From Akkermansiaceae bacterium UBA5020 (lineage in GTDB: Bacteria; Verrucomicrobiota; Verrucomicrobiia; Verrucomicrobiales; DEV007), in contig DGXY01000130.1 of the NCBI GenBank assembly GCA_002396885.1, forward strand, positions 1-56,311: DNA of 56,311 nucleotides, given 5' to 3'. Below the pieces are notes generated by a model. It had not been told where the DNA came from. It searched no databases and saw nothing but the letters and a program-made list of their open reading frames with translations. Position 1 is the first letter of the stretch. The number at the start of each line of letters is the position of its first letter. Positions 40,976 to 50,038 of this stretch are shown piece after piece. A program made the position numbers and the translations under genes.

Positions 40976-41842
40976 ATGAGAGTCTACCGCGCCGCTTCCG
41001 ACCTTCCCCTCAACCGACGTGCCAAGGCCATGGCGGGAAACATTCTGAAGTTCCTTCGCCCCGGCCTCGCGAGACAGGTCGATGAAAAGCCTTTCAGCGG
41101 GGAGTGGGGTTTTGCCGGAAAGCTGATTCGCAACGCCGACCTCGCCGACGCCGTTGAGTCGGGCGACCACCGTGCCCTGCAGCGCTTCCATCAGGACTTC
41201 TGGTCATCGACGGCGGCGGAAGCGGACTTCTTCGATCGTTTCGCGAACCGTTTCGAGGATCTCTTCCTGCGTCATCATGCCGGCATTGTCGACCGGATCG
41301 CGGAGGTGGTTTCGGTTTGGGGCGGTGGAGCGCGGGTCGTCGAGGTGGGGGCCGGTGACGGTCTTGTCCTCGTCCATCTAGCCTCCCGATTGTCCGGGTT
41401 CGACTCTTTCCACGGTATCGACCTCAATCCGGGACAAGTCGCCGCCAGCAACGCAGCCCATTCGGCGGATCCCCGCCTGCGGTTCGAGGCCGCGAACATC
41501 ATGGACTGGCTCGGCAACAATCCGGCACCGAAGAGCCTCCTCTTCACCAACGGAGGCGTTCTCGAATACCTGCGACGCGACGAGCTTCTTTCCCTTTTCC
41601 GCGAACTCAAGGAAGGCGGCCTGCCCTGCGCTGTCGCCCTCACCGAATCGGTCGGACTCGATCATCACTTCGACACCGAAACAGCCTCCTATCCCTACGC
41701 CCTCGAGTGCGCCCTTTCCCACAACTACGCAGCGATCCTGCGCGAGGCCGGGTTCGAAATCCGCTGGGAACGCGACCGCTTTACCGAAGCGGGCGAGGAA
41801 AATCATCCGACCCGCTGGTTCCAGATCGTCGCGGAAGGATGA
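40976..41842 (+). CDS. Class I SAM-dependent methyltransferase
   Basis: This 288-residue protein has a Rossmann methyltransferase core: motif I VVEVGAGDGLVLVHLA (about 122-137), DSFHGIDLNPGQVAA for the acidic loop, and LLFTNGGVLEYLRR for the later motif. The N-terminal 110 residues are basic (LNRRAKAMAGNILKFLRPGL) and may bind a membrane or nucleic acid. The substrate cannot be predicted. It lies 45 bp after the RcnA-like gene and 16 bp before the MFS gene, so it probably shares the transcript. Confidence 0.8.
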   Translation: MRVYRAASDLPLNRRAKAMAGNILKFLRPGLARQVDEKPFSGEWGFAGKLIRNADLADAVESGDHRALQRFHQDFWSSTAAEADFFDRFANRFEDLFLRHHAGIVDRIAEVVSVWGGGARVVEVGAGDGLVLVHLASRLSGFDSFHGIDLNPGQVAASNAAHSADPRLRFEAANIMDWLGNNPAPKSLLFTNGGVLEYLRRDELLSLFRELKEGGLPCAVALTESVGLDHHFDTETASYPYALECALSHNYAAILREAGFEIRWERDRFTEAGEENHPTRWFQIVAEG

Positions 41843-41858
41843 GGCGCTTTGCCAGATC

Positions 41859-43070
41859 ATGAGTATCGAATCCGACAAAGGCCTCTGGTCGAACCGCATC
41901 TTCCAGAAACTCTACTGGGCTCATGTCATCAGCCTCGTCGGGTCCGGCATCAGTTCGATCGCCCTCGGACTTCTGGCGCACGCCCTCGTCGGTGCCTCCG
42001 CCTCGGCAGTGCTGGGTTATACCCTCGCGATCCGCATCGCGGTCATCGTCGTCTTATCGCCCTGGGCCGGGCAGCTCGCCGAGCGATTCGGGGCGAGGGC
42101 GGCCCTGATCTGGAGCGACCTGCTCCGGGTCGGGATCGTGGCTGCATTCTTTTTCGTGGATGCGGTTTGGCAAATCTATGTCCTCGCGTTTTTTCTCAAT
42201 CTCGGTTCGGCGATCTTCACCCCCGTCTACAAGGCGGTGATCCCCGGCGTGGTCTCGGACAAGGACTACCCGAAAGCTCTCGCCGCCGGATCCATCGCCT
42301 ACGACACCTCCAGCATCCTCGGTCCCGCCCTTGCCGGTCTCCTCATCGCCACAGTCGGCTTTCGCGGCAGCTTCCTCTTCGACGCGGCGACCTTTTTTGT
42401 CAGCGCCCTGCTCGTCATCGCCTTGCCGAGGGCCGCCATCGAAGCCCCGGCGACATCACGGACTCCGCCATGGCATGGACTCGGCGCGATGTTCGGGCGG
42501 GCGCCGCTTCGCGAGTCGCTCCTCCTCGCCCTGCAAGTAAGCGTGGCCGGAGCCTTCGTGCTCGTCGCTACGGTCGATTTCGTCAAAAACGACCTGGCCC
42601 TGCCGGATCGCTTCTACGCGTGGGCGATGGCCATTTACGGTGTCGGTTCGGTCTGCGGCGCGATTGCCTACTCACGTGGTGGAACAGCCTTTCGCAATGG
42701 CCTCGTCACGTTTGGAGCGCCCGCCATGATCTCGGTCCTGGCGCTCGTCGGGTATTTTCAGTCCTTTCCCATTCTCCTCGTTGCCTGGGCCGTCATCGGT
42801 GCCGTGCAGAGTCTCCTCGGCATCCGGGGCAGCGAACTGCTCGCCGCCAACAGCAACAAAGAGGAACGAGCCCACATCTACGCCGCTCATTTTGCCCTCA
42901 GTCATGCGGGTTGGGGGCTCACTTATCCGTTGGCTGGTTTCCTGACATCGCGCTTAGGTTTCGCCCAGGCCGACTGGATTTTCGCGGTGTTGGTGACGGC
43001 GGTGGCCGTTCCGTATTGGATACTCCGCTTTCGCCGCGGGACATACGAAGCGAACCGCTCACGCGGTTAG
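41859..43070 (+). CDS. MFS transporter (EntS-like group)
   Basis: This 403-residue protein with about 12 membrane segments has the MFS loop motif WAGQLAERFGARAALIWSDL after TM2. GSIAYDTSSILGPALAGLLI resembles the EntS/MFS_3 branch of siderophore and drug exporters. The last membrane-rich region ends in RFRRGTYEANRSRG. Its substrate is unknown. Siderophore or metal-chelate export would fit the neighbourhood but is only inference. Convergent with the DUF2270 gene. Confidence 0.85.
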   Translation: MSIESDKGLWSNRIFQKLYWAHVISLVGSGISSIALGLLAHALVGASASAVLGYTLAIRIAVIVVLSPWAGQLAERFGARAALIWSDLLRVGIVAAFFFVDAVWQIYVLAFFLNLGSAIFTPVYKAVIPGVVSDKDYPKALAAGSIAYDTSSILGPALAGLLIATVGFRGSFLFDAATFFVSALLVIALPRAAIEAPATSRTPPWHGLGAMFGRAPLRESLLLALQVSVAGAFVLVATVDFVKNDLALPDRFYAWAMAIYGVGSVCGAIAYSRGGTAFRNGLVTFGAPAMISVLALVGYFQSFPILLVAWAVIGAVQSLLGIRGSELLAANSNKEERAHIYAAHFALSHAGWGLTYPLAGFLTSRLGFAQADWIFAVLVTAVAVPYWILRFRRGTYEANRSRG

Positions 43071-43234
43071 TTCAGAACATGCCGAAACATGACCGCTTCA
43101 TGGAGAAGCAGGTGGCGCCCGATTGACCCGATGGGAATTTGTTAGGGCGGTAGAATGCCGCGACCAGAGTAGGAGCGGCCAATTCCCGATTCTCTCCGAG
43201 TCGAGGATCAGGCTCATTGTCGAGTCCCCTCCAC

Positions 43235-43918
43235 TCACCGCATCCACTTTCGCCCCCGCATGGACCGCGATCCAAATTCGCCCGCAGCCTCGCGGACCAC
43301 GTAGGCCGAAATGGTGAGGAAGGCGAGGATCACGTAAAGCGCGAGACACAGAACCAGAAAGACTCCGCCGGGAAGGGAATCTCCGGCCGTGAGAAAGTGA
43401 AAAAAACCGGAGAAGCTGTGGGAATCCGGGTAGTGGATCCAGATTTTGACAATCCAGGCACTGGTGATGAGCAGAAAGATCCAGACATAGTTCCTCCGAA
43501 AACGCCGCAGGATCGCCATCATCGCACTGATCTTGAAGCTCGGCTGGAGGAGGTCGTCCGCCATGACACGGCGCCAGTCCCCCTGGAGCAACTTCACATC
43601 CTTCATCACCACGGGCATGATGAAGTGCGCCTCGAGCATGCGCACCCGCGCTCGGAAGGCATCGTAGTAGCGATAGCGCCGAGCCTCGATAACGAGGAGA
43701 AGGAGCGAGAGGTAGTTTCCGAAGAGAAAGATCAGATGAGAATGATCCGGCGAATTAAGCCCGAAGGTGATCATCCCCGTAGCTCCCACAATCGCCCAGT
43801 TCGTCGTCACGTCGAGGCGCTGCCGCCACGACATGATTCGACCGAGCTCGCCCCGGTAAAAGTGGATCATGACCGAGTAGTAGTCCTTCGATTCCACCGC
43901 GCCTTCTGGTTCTTCCAT
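43235..43918 (-). CDS. DUF2270-family membrane protein
   Basis: This 227-residue protein with IHFYRGELGRIMSWRQRLDV, then TTNWAIVGATGMITFGL and ARRYRYYDAFRARVRMLEAH, matches the DUF2270 pattern. Four membrane segments are visible. ATG 43918 places the family motif 18 residues in, as is usual. An upstream ATG at 43993 has an AGGGA sequence before it and would add 25 residues, so the start is open. Function is unknown. Confidence 0.8.
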   Translation of the reverse strand: MEEPEGAVESKDYYSVMIHFYRGELGRIMSWRQRLDVTTNWAIVGATGMITFGLNSPDHSHLIFLFGNYLSLLLLVIEARRYRYYDAFRARVRMLEAHFIMPVVMKDVKLLQGDWRRVMADDLLQPSFKISAMMAILRRFRRNYVWIFLLITSAWIVKIWIHYPDSHSFSGFFHFLTAGDSLPGGVFLVLCLALYVILAFLTISAYVVREAAGEFGSRSMRGRKWMR

Positions 43919-43993
43919 TGATGGAAGAAAAGACTGATACGGTCGCGTTGCAACGGGAATCTCCCCGGCGCCGTGCCACAGGTTCAGACGCAT

Positions 43994-44240
43994 GCAATTC
44001 CCTGTTGAAATGGGGGATCACACGGTCAGAAATCGACATCCGCCTGAAGTTTATCGCGAAAACCACCGCGCCCCGGATCGCACTCCCAAGCGTACCGAAT
44101 CGACTCCAAAGAAGTGCCAGGTCGATCATCCTAAAAGGGCCGCGATGAGCGACGCGGACGAGACCACGAATCATGAGTGGAAGGGGAATGTCAGCGATCG
44201 CTGCGGAGGTGCTTATCCGTAGAATCGGGAACAGACACGT
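43994..44240. other. Intergenic region
   Basis: There are 247 bp between two leftward genes, presumably carrying the promoter of the DUF2270 gene and the end of the long leftward operon. No clear promoter or terminator hairpin was seen. Confidence 0.3.
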
Positions 44241-44913
44241 TCAGGGTTCTTCCGTATCGACCTCCCCTTGCGACCGAATAGTCCCAGACTCCGCTTTTCT
44301 GGCACCGTAGAACCTTCGATCCAGTTGTCGCGCAAGCCAGTAGGCGACGAGTCCGGATACGATGCCGAGCAAGATCGACGGGGGAATGTCGGTCGGCCAA
44401 TGTGCCCCGCAGTAGATCCGCGACCAGGCCAAGGCGAACCCGAGGAGACCGAGTACAAAACCTGCCCATCGTCGGAACCGGAAGGCCACGGTCGCAAACA
44501 TGAAGAAGTTGACGACATGACTCGAGGGGAGGGAGTTCCCGTGACGGACCGGGTCTTTTGACGGCTCACAGACAACTACGATGGGAGGCTCGAAGACATG
44601 GAAGAGCTTCGGTTTTCCCGGGGAGAGGCTTCGCACGATCACTCCGTCTCTGATGTCGCGAGGACGAGGACGGCTAAAGGCGTGTTTGAGCGCATGAGAG
44701 AGGATCACATCGCCGAGGAGAAGCCCGATCAAGTTTGGACAAAACGAAAAGGCGTCCGGGCCTCCCTCCGAGGATTAGAGCCCAGAGAGCACCGGCAAAC
44801 ATGAATGGTTTCCAGACCTCGAGTGACGAGATCAACGGCATGAAGTGATCGAGAAACGGCGATGTCCACGAACGGTTGATCAAGTCGAAGAGAACAGTGT
44901 CCGGGCTTGCCAT
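44241..44913 (-). pseudogene. PAP2-family phosphatase split by a frameshift
   Basis: The C-terminal part has all PAP2 motifs: KHAFSRPRP, LPSSH and SRIYCGAHWPTD, followed by membrane spans and a polar tail. The N-terminal part (MASPDTVLFDLINRSWTSPF, then FMFAGALWALILGGRP) starts at ATG 44913 but lies in another frame. The two join if one base is removed in the CCCGGAC run near 44758. This may be a real mutation or a sequence error. If intact, the enzyme would remove phosphate from lipids such as undecaprenyl pyrophosphate. It ends the leftward operon. Confidence 0.7.
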
Positions 44914-44948
44914 GGATTCGATTGGGACTGCCGCTTGCGTAGGAGCTG

Positions 44949-45386
44949 TCACTTTCCACCGGCAAGAACGAGGAGTCCGGCGGTGACAAGAACCGCCCCG
45001 CCCGCGAGCCGCCACGTAAAAGGTTCCCCGAGGACCATTACGGAAAGGGCGAGGGTGACGAGGATGCTGCCCTTGTCGACGAGGGAAACGTAGGAAACGG
45101 TGCCTTCGTGCATCGCCCGGTAATAGCAGATCCACGAGAGCGTCGTGGTGAAGGCGGAGAGCGCGAGCAGGGCGATGGCTTTCCAACCGGCCGCGTGGAG
45201 GGTGGCGGCGGCCTTGCTGGTGTCGGAAAGAAGCAAGACCGCGGCGGTTGTGAAGATGAAAACGAAGGCAGTGCGCACCGCGAGTCCGAGATCGGCCCCG
45301 ATCGTTTTCAGCCCGGCTTTGGCAATGACTGCGGTGATTCCAGCGAAGAGCGCAGCAGCGAAGGCGTAGAGTTTCCAGCGTTCCAT
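44949..45386 (-). CDS. EamA-type small membrane protein
   Basis: This 145-residue protein has five hydrophobic segments: LYAFAAALFAGITAVIAKAG, AVRTAFVFIFTTAAVLLL, WKAIALLALSAFTTTLSWIC, then YYRAMHEGTVSYVSLVDKGS and LVTLALSVMVLGEPFTW. It is one half of the usual ten-span drug/metabolite (EamA) transporter, so it probably works as a dimer, as EmrE-like relatives do. ATG 45386 is chosen over a TTG at 45398. It is 18 bp after the ICMT-like gene. Confidence 0.8.
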   Translation of the reverse strand: MERWKLYAFAAALFAGITAVIAKAGLKTIGADLGLAVRTAFVFIFTTAAVLLLSDTSKAAATLHAAGWKAIALLALSAFTTTLSWICYYRAMHEGTVSYVSLVDKGSILVTLALSVMVLGEPFTWRLAGGAVLVTAGLLVLAGGK

Positions 45387-45404
45387 GTTCGTGATCAAGG
45401 GCGA

Positions 45405-46112
45405 TTATCCGGCAACACGCCCGCTCTTCTTCAGCCATCTCGCGGCGAGGTATCCGATGGTCAGGACCCCGATGGTTCCCAGTAGCGCGGAATCCCATCC
45501 ATCCTGCCACCAGGTTAGTCCGTAACGATGGTGGCGCGTGAAGAGGAGGATCATCGGAATTCCTGCGAGCGAAACGAACATCGTTCCATATTCCTTGACG
45601 AGAAGCTGTCGCCAATGGAACTCCGAGGCCCGCAGCGTCGTGCCGAGTCCTTTCAGCTTGAGTGCGAACCGGGGGACGTCCGCACAGTAGGCATCGTAGG
45701 ACGCACCGAATTTCCCGCGCAGGAAATTCTCCTCGGCGAAGGTGATCGCGAGGTAGGCGATCAGGAAAAAGATCCCGCCAACGCTCATCGCGATGAGTGA
45801 GTTCGACGCCACCACCGCACCGAGGATCCCGAGATAGTTCCCGACATACAGCGGATTCCGGCAATGGTTGAACATGCCACCGGTGACGAGATCGTCCGCG
45901 TAGACCTTGCCCCCGCGTCCGCCGCGAACGATGTATTCGAGACCGACGGTGACGGCACGGAGGACTTGGCCGATGAGGACCAGGCACGCTCCGACGAGGG
46001 CGGCGATCCGCCAATCCGGGAAGACATGCGGCGAGGGCACCAGCAGTAGAACAATGGCCAGAGGGAAGAGGCCGTTGCGATACTTGAAGAAGAAGTTGCC
46101 GAGAGCAATCAT
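45405..46112 (-). CDS. Isoprenylcysteine methyltransferase-like membrane enzyme
   Basis: This 235-residue protein starts at ATG 46112 (MIALGNFFFKYRNGLFPLAI). It has the ICMT/PEMT-type signature HCRNPLYVGNYLGILG (83-98) and FAEENFLRGKFGASYDAYCA (about 125-144), which bind SAM at the membrane face. Bacterial members methylate lipids, thiols or unknown substrates. The frame runs open upstream through the CmoA gene, but homology begins here. It is 23 bp downstream of the CmoA-like gene in the pump operon. Confidence 0.8.
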   Translation of the reverse strand: MIALGNFFFKYRNGLFPLAIVLLLVPSPHVFPDWRIAALVGACLVLIGQVLRAVTVGLEYIVRGGRGGKVYADDLVTGGMFNHCRNPLYVGNYLGILGAVVASNSLIAMSVGGIFFLIAYLAITFAEENFLRGKFGASYDAYCADVPRFALKLKGLGTTLRASEFHWRQLLVKEYGTMFVSLAGIPMILLFTRHHRYGLTWWQDGWDSALLGTIGVLTIGYLAARWLKKSGRVAG

Positions 46113-46135
46113 GTATGGCGGTGGGTTGGATGGGG

Positions 46136-46918
46136 TCACTTCACCGCGACGATTCCACAGAAGTTGTACCACTTGAAAAAAGTGTCCTCCTGGGTGAAGC
46201 CGAGCTTGGCGAGCAGTTCGAGATTCTCGGTGAGGCGGTAGGGAATGAGGACGTTCTCGAGCGCCTCCCGCTTTTGTGAGATCTCCAGGTTCGAGTAGCC
46301 CATCGACCGTTTCATTTGGTAATAGTGGTCGATGAAGAGCCGGTTCAGGTGCGAGCTTTCTCCAAGGACCTTTTCGACGAGGATGACGCATCCCCCGGGA
46401 ATCAATCCGTCGAAAATCCGTTTCATGAGGCGTTCGCGGTAGAGCGGGCGGACGAACTGGAGCGTCAGGACGAGAAGGACGACGGACGCGTTTTCGATTT
46501 CGATGTCCTTGTTCAGATCCGCCTCCACCAGTTCGAAGGGTTTGGCGACGTTCGCGGTTTCGAGTTTCTCGCGGCACTTGTCCAGCATGTCGGCCGAGTT
46601 ATCGATGCCGACGAGGGTGACATCGGCGGAGATACTCTTGTCCATGAGAATCATCGTGGTGCCGGTGGCGCATCCGAGATCGTATATCCGGGTTCCCGCG
46701 ACAGCGTAGTCGGCGGCGAGTTGCCCGGTCATCTTCTGGATCTCCCGATAATAGGGGACGGACCGGTCGACCATGTCGTCGAAGACGGAAGCGACCTTCG
46801 AGTTGAAGGCGAAGTCCTGGATGGCATCGGTGGGGGTGTCGAAGATGTTGTCCGGCAGGACCCGTTCACGATCCGGAACGGGATAGGCGATGTCGTTGGT
46901 GACGGGATCGGTGATCAT
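46136..46918 (-). CDS. cmoA: CmoA-like carboxy-SAM synthase
   Basis: This 260-residue protein follows E. coli CmoA along its length: DFAFNSKVASVFDDMVDRSV, IYDLGCATGTTMILMDKSI (SAM loop), LVGIDNSADMLDKCREKL, ENASVVLLVLTLQFVRP and MGYSNLEISQKREALENVLI. CmoA turns SAM and prephenate into carboxy-SAM, used by CmoB to modify U34 of tRNA. No cmoB lies in the window, and the gene sits 18 bp behind an RND pump gene, so a changed role or substrate is possible. It carries an N-terminal extension of about 25 residues relative to E. coli. Confidence 0.8.
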   Translation of the reverse strand: MITDPVTNDIAYPVPDRERVLPDNIFDTPTDAIQDFAFNSKVASVFDDMVDRSVPYYREIQKMTGQLAADYAVAGTRIYDLGCATGTTMILMDKSISADVTLVGIDNSADMLDKCREKLETANVAKPFELVEADLNKDIEIENASVVLLVLTLQFVRPLYRERLMKRIFDGLIPGGCVILVEKVLGESSHLNRLFIDHYYQMKRSMGYSNLEISQKREALENVLIPYRLTENLELLAKLGFTQEDTFFKWYNFCGIVAVK

Positions 46919-46936
46919 GGCATGTTGGCCGGGGCT

Positions 46937-49900
46937 TTAGGAAAGAGTGTCTTGCGAGGCGATTCTCCCGAACCGGGCATATAGCGAGGGTAAGAGAAAG
47001 AGATTCAGCAGCGTGCTCGTAACGAGGCCGCCGAGGATGACGAGGGCCATGGGCCGCTCGATCTCGTTCCCGGGGACATCACCTTTCAGGACGAGGGGAA
47101 GCAGAGCGAGGGCGGCGGTGGCGGCCGTCATGAGAATGGGGATGAGGCGCTCCTCACTGCCCCGCAGGACGAGGTCGAGACCGAAGGGGGTCTGCTCCTC
47201 GACCTGAAGGTGTCGATAGTGACTGACGAGGAGGATACCGTTTCGCGCCGCGATGCCGAGGACGGTAACGAACCCGACGAGAGAGCCGAGCGAGAGAATG
47301 CCTCCACCGAGCCAAGCGGCCAAAACCCCGCCGATGAGAGCAAAGGGCAGCGTCAACGCGATGAGGAGGACGAGGCGCGGTGATTGAAAGTCGGCGAGGA
47401 GCAGGGCGAGGATGCCCGCCAGCGACGCGAGGGCGAGCCAGCCGAGGCGGCTCTGGGCGGCCTGACGTTCAGCCCATTCTCCGAGGATTTCAGGATGGTA
47501 GCCATTGGCGAAGGGGATCTTGGCGATGCGTTCCTCGATCTCACGGGCGACATCACCGAGAGCGCGTCCGCTGACGTTGCAGGTGACGTCGATGCGGCGC
47601 GAGGCACCTTCGCGCTTGATGGCGTTGGGTGTGGGCACGATGGCGAGGTCGGCGACATCGGCGAGGCGGACATGACCGCCGGACGGAGTTTCAAGGAGAA
47701 GTTCGCGCAGTGTCGTGTAATCGGCACGTACTGAGGGAACACTCCAGACCGTAACCTCGTGGACACGCTGGTCCTGATAGACCTCGCCGACCTTGCGTCC
47801 GCTGATGAGGGTGGTGACGGCCTGGCGCACCTGCCCGGCGGTGAGGCCGTGAAGGGCGGCATTCTCGGGTCGAAGTTTGACGGTGATCTGGGGCACCTGC
47901 ACCTGCGGCTCGACTTTCAGGGCACTCACTCCGGGAATTTCCTTGAGGGCATCACCGACCTCGGCGGCGTGGGTTCGGAGCTGGTCGAGGTCGGGGCCGA
48001 AGATGCGCACGACGATACTGGCGCTGGCCCCGGTGAGCACCTCCTTGATGCGTTCACGCAGGAAGGTGAGGAGATCGCGGGTGAGACCGGGATACCCATC
48101 GACGACCGCCTGCACTTTCTGAATTGTTTCGTCATAGGGTGCCTCGGGATCGAGACTGATCCAGAGTTCGGTGAAGTCAGGCCCGACGACCTCGTCGGCG
48201 ACCTCGGCGCGGCCGATATGGGCTCCCTGGTTGCGCACGCCGGGCACCTTGAGAAGATCGGTAGCGGCGGCGATGGTGATGCGTTTGCTGGCCTCGACGC
48301 TGGTGTTGGGTTTCTCCAGCCAGTGCATCAGGAAATCGCGTTCCTTAAAGTTCGGCAGGAATTCCTCCTTGAGTTGTGTCTTCCAGATCCAGCCGGTGCC
48401 GAGGAAGGCGAGCACGAGGAAGCCCATCGCCGCCCAGGGGCGCTTTGCAAAGACCGGGAGGATGCCACGATAGGCGGCCTTCATCCCCCGCGAGAGGAGG
48501 GCGTCGCGGTGTTCGCCGGGCTTGACCTTGAGCAGGATGAGGCTGAGTGCCGGTGTCAAGGTCAGGGCGACGGCGAGCGAGGCGGTGATGGCGAGAATGT
48601 AAGAGAGTGCGAGCGGCCGGAAGAAGGTGCCCGCCAGCCCGGGCAAGAAGAACACGGGAACGAAAACCAACACGATGATGACGCTCGCATAGACGACGGC
48701 GCTGCGGACCTCGATCGAGGCGTCGAGGACGACCTTGATCTTCGACCGCGGGTTCGGGAGCAGGGCATTCTGCCGCAAACGGCGCAGGATGTTCTCCACG
48801 TCGATGATGGCGTCGTCGACCACTTCCCCGAGGGCAATGATGAGACCGGCGAGAATCATCGTGTTGATCGTCTCGCCGCGCCATCGAAGGAGGAGGAGCG
48901 CGATGGCGAGGGAAAGCGGGATCGCGGTGATGCTGATGACGGTGGTTCGCCAGTCGCCGAGGAAGAGGGCGAGCACGACGACGACGAGGAGGCAGCCGAG
49001 CCAGAGCGCCTCGGTGAGATGGTCGATGGAGAGCTGGATGAAAGTGGCGGGTCGGAAGATGGTGCTGTCGATCGTGACGCCGGGCAGACCGGGCTTCAAT
49101 TCGTCGAGCGCCTTCTCGACCCCGGTGGTGACATCGAGGGTGTTTCCCCAGGGCTGCTTCTCGACGATGAGGAGGATGCCGTCGCCGTCATTGATGACCG
49201 CGTCGCCGATCAGGGCGGGGTGGCCGATCTTGACCTCCGCGACATCGCCGAGGCGGATGGGGGCACCGTTGCGGAACTCGACCACGGTGCGGGCGAGATC
49301 CTCCGGCGTGGCGATGAGGGAGAGTTGGTTGACGGGAAGACGCAGGTTGGGCGTGTCGATGAATCCGCCCGCACTGATGACTGCGGCATCGCCAGCCGCT
49401 TTGGTGATTGCGTCGAGGGTGATACCGGCGGCGCGAAGTTTCTGGGGATCAACGAGCACCTGAAATTGCTTGTCGCGCTGGCCCCAGATGGCTACGTTGG
49501 CCACGCCCGACACGGACATGAGGCGGGGTCGCATCGTCCAGAGGGCGATCTCGCTGAGTTCCATCTGGTCCAGCGTGTCCGAGCGGAGACCGACCTTCAA
49601 GACCCGGCTCAACGAGGAATAAGGAGCCATTAGCACCGGTGGCTTCACCACGGCGGGGAGTCGGTTTTGCGCAAGGTTGAGACGTTCCTGCACCAGTTGC
49701 CGCGCCTGGAGGATGTCGGTCCCTGTCTTAAAGATCATCAAGACGGAGGAGAGACCAAGGACCGATTTGGAACGGATCGTCTTGAGGAATGGCAGGCCGT
49801 TGAGCGAGTTTTCCAGCGGCACGGTGACGAGCGCGTCGACTTCCTCGGTGGAAAGGCCGGGCGCCTCCGTCTGCACCTCGACGAGGGGCGGCGCGAACTC

Positions 49901-50020
49901 GGGGAAGACATCCAGGGGCGCGTTCTTCGTCGCATTGACGCCGACAAAGAGCAGTGCGATCGCCGCCGCGACGACGAGCACGCGCATGTTCAGCGCCCAG
50001 GAGACAATGGAATTCAGCAT
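46937..50020 (-). CDS. Heavy-metal RND pump of a third subgroup
   Basis: This 1027-residue RND transporter starts MLNSIVSWALNMRVLVVAAA. TM4 reads LIIALGEVVDDAIIDVENIL, different from both the Cus form (AIGVLVDAA) and the Czc form (DFGIIVDGS) in this window. Two acidic residues (GEVVDDAI) in the proton-relay helix mark a separate heavy-metal branch whose ion is not clear. Codon use is like its neighbours. It is transcribed after its TolC and adaptor genes, under the two-component system. Confidence 0.9.
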   Translation of the reverse strand: MLNSIVSWALNMRVLVVAAAIALLFVGVNATKNAPLDVFPEFAPPLVEVQTEAPGLSTEEVDALVTVPLENSLNGLPFLKTIRSKSVLGLSSVLMIFKTGTDILQARQLVQERLNLAQNRLPAVVKPPVLMAPYSSLSRVLKVGLRSDTLDQMELSEIALWTMRPRLMSVSGVANVAIWGQRDKQFQVLVDPQKLRAAGITLDAITKAAGDAAVISAGGFIDTPNLRLPVNQLSLIATPEDLARTVVEFRNGAPIRLGDVAEVKIGHPALIGDAVINDGDGILLIVEKQPWGNTLDVTTGVEKALDELKPGLPGVTIDSTIFRPATFIQLSIDHLTEALWLGCLLVVVVLALFLGDWRTTVISITAIPLSLAIALLLLRWRGETINTMILAGLIIALGEVVDDAIIDVENILRRLRQNALLPNPRSKIKVVLDASIEVRSAVVYASVIIVLVFVPVFFLPGLAGTFFRPLALSYILAITASLAVALTLTPALSLILLKVKPGEHRDALLSRGMKAAYRGILPVFAKRPWAAMGFLVLAFLGTGWIWKTQLKEEFLPNFKERDFLMHWLEKPNTSVEASKRITIAAATDLLKVPGVRNQGAHIGRAEVADEVVGPDFTELWISLDPEAPYDETIQKVQAVVDGYPGLTRDLLTFLRERIKEVLTGASASIVVRIFGPDLDQLRTHAAEVGDALKEIPGVSALKVEPQVQVPQITVKLRPENAALHGLTAGQVRQAVTTLISGRKVGEVYQDQRVHEVTVWSVPSVRADYTTLRELLLETPSGGHVRLADVADLAIVPTPNAIKREGASRRIDVTCNVSGRALGDVAREIEERIAKIPFANGYHPEILGEWAERQAAQSRLGWLALASLAGILALLLADFQSPRLVLLIALTLPFALIGGVLAAWLGGGILSLGSLVGFVTVLGIAARNGILLVSHYRHLQVEEQTPFGLDLVLRGSEERLIPILMTAATAALALLPLVLKGDVPGNEIERPMALVILGGLVTSTLLNLFLLPSLYARFGRIASQDTLS

Positions 50021-50038
50021 GCGGGGTGTCTCGTGGGA

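Noticed and set aside
44740..44780. Programmed frameshift in the PAP2 gene
   Set aside because: No slippery heptamer or stimulating structure was seen. A single extra G in CCCGG is a simpler explanation.
44674..46014. A leftward 446-codon frame through the ICMT-like and EamA-like genes
   Set aside because: Most of it is Arg/Pro-rich shadow in the wrong frame. Only its last part, from 44913, is real and belongs to the split PAP2 gene.
47759..49633. A rightward 624-codon open frame antisense to the third RND pump gene
   Set aside because: Same acidic shadow composition; the leftward frame carries all RND features.
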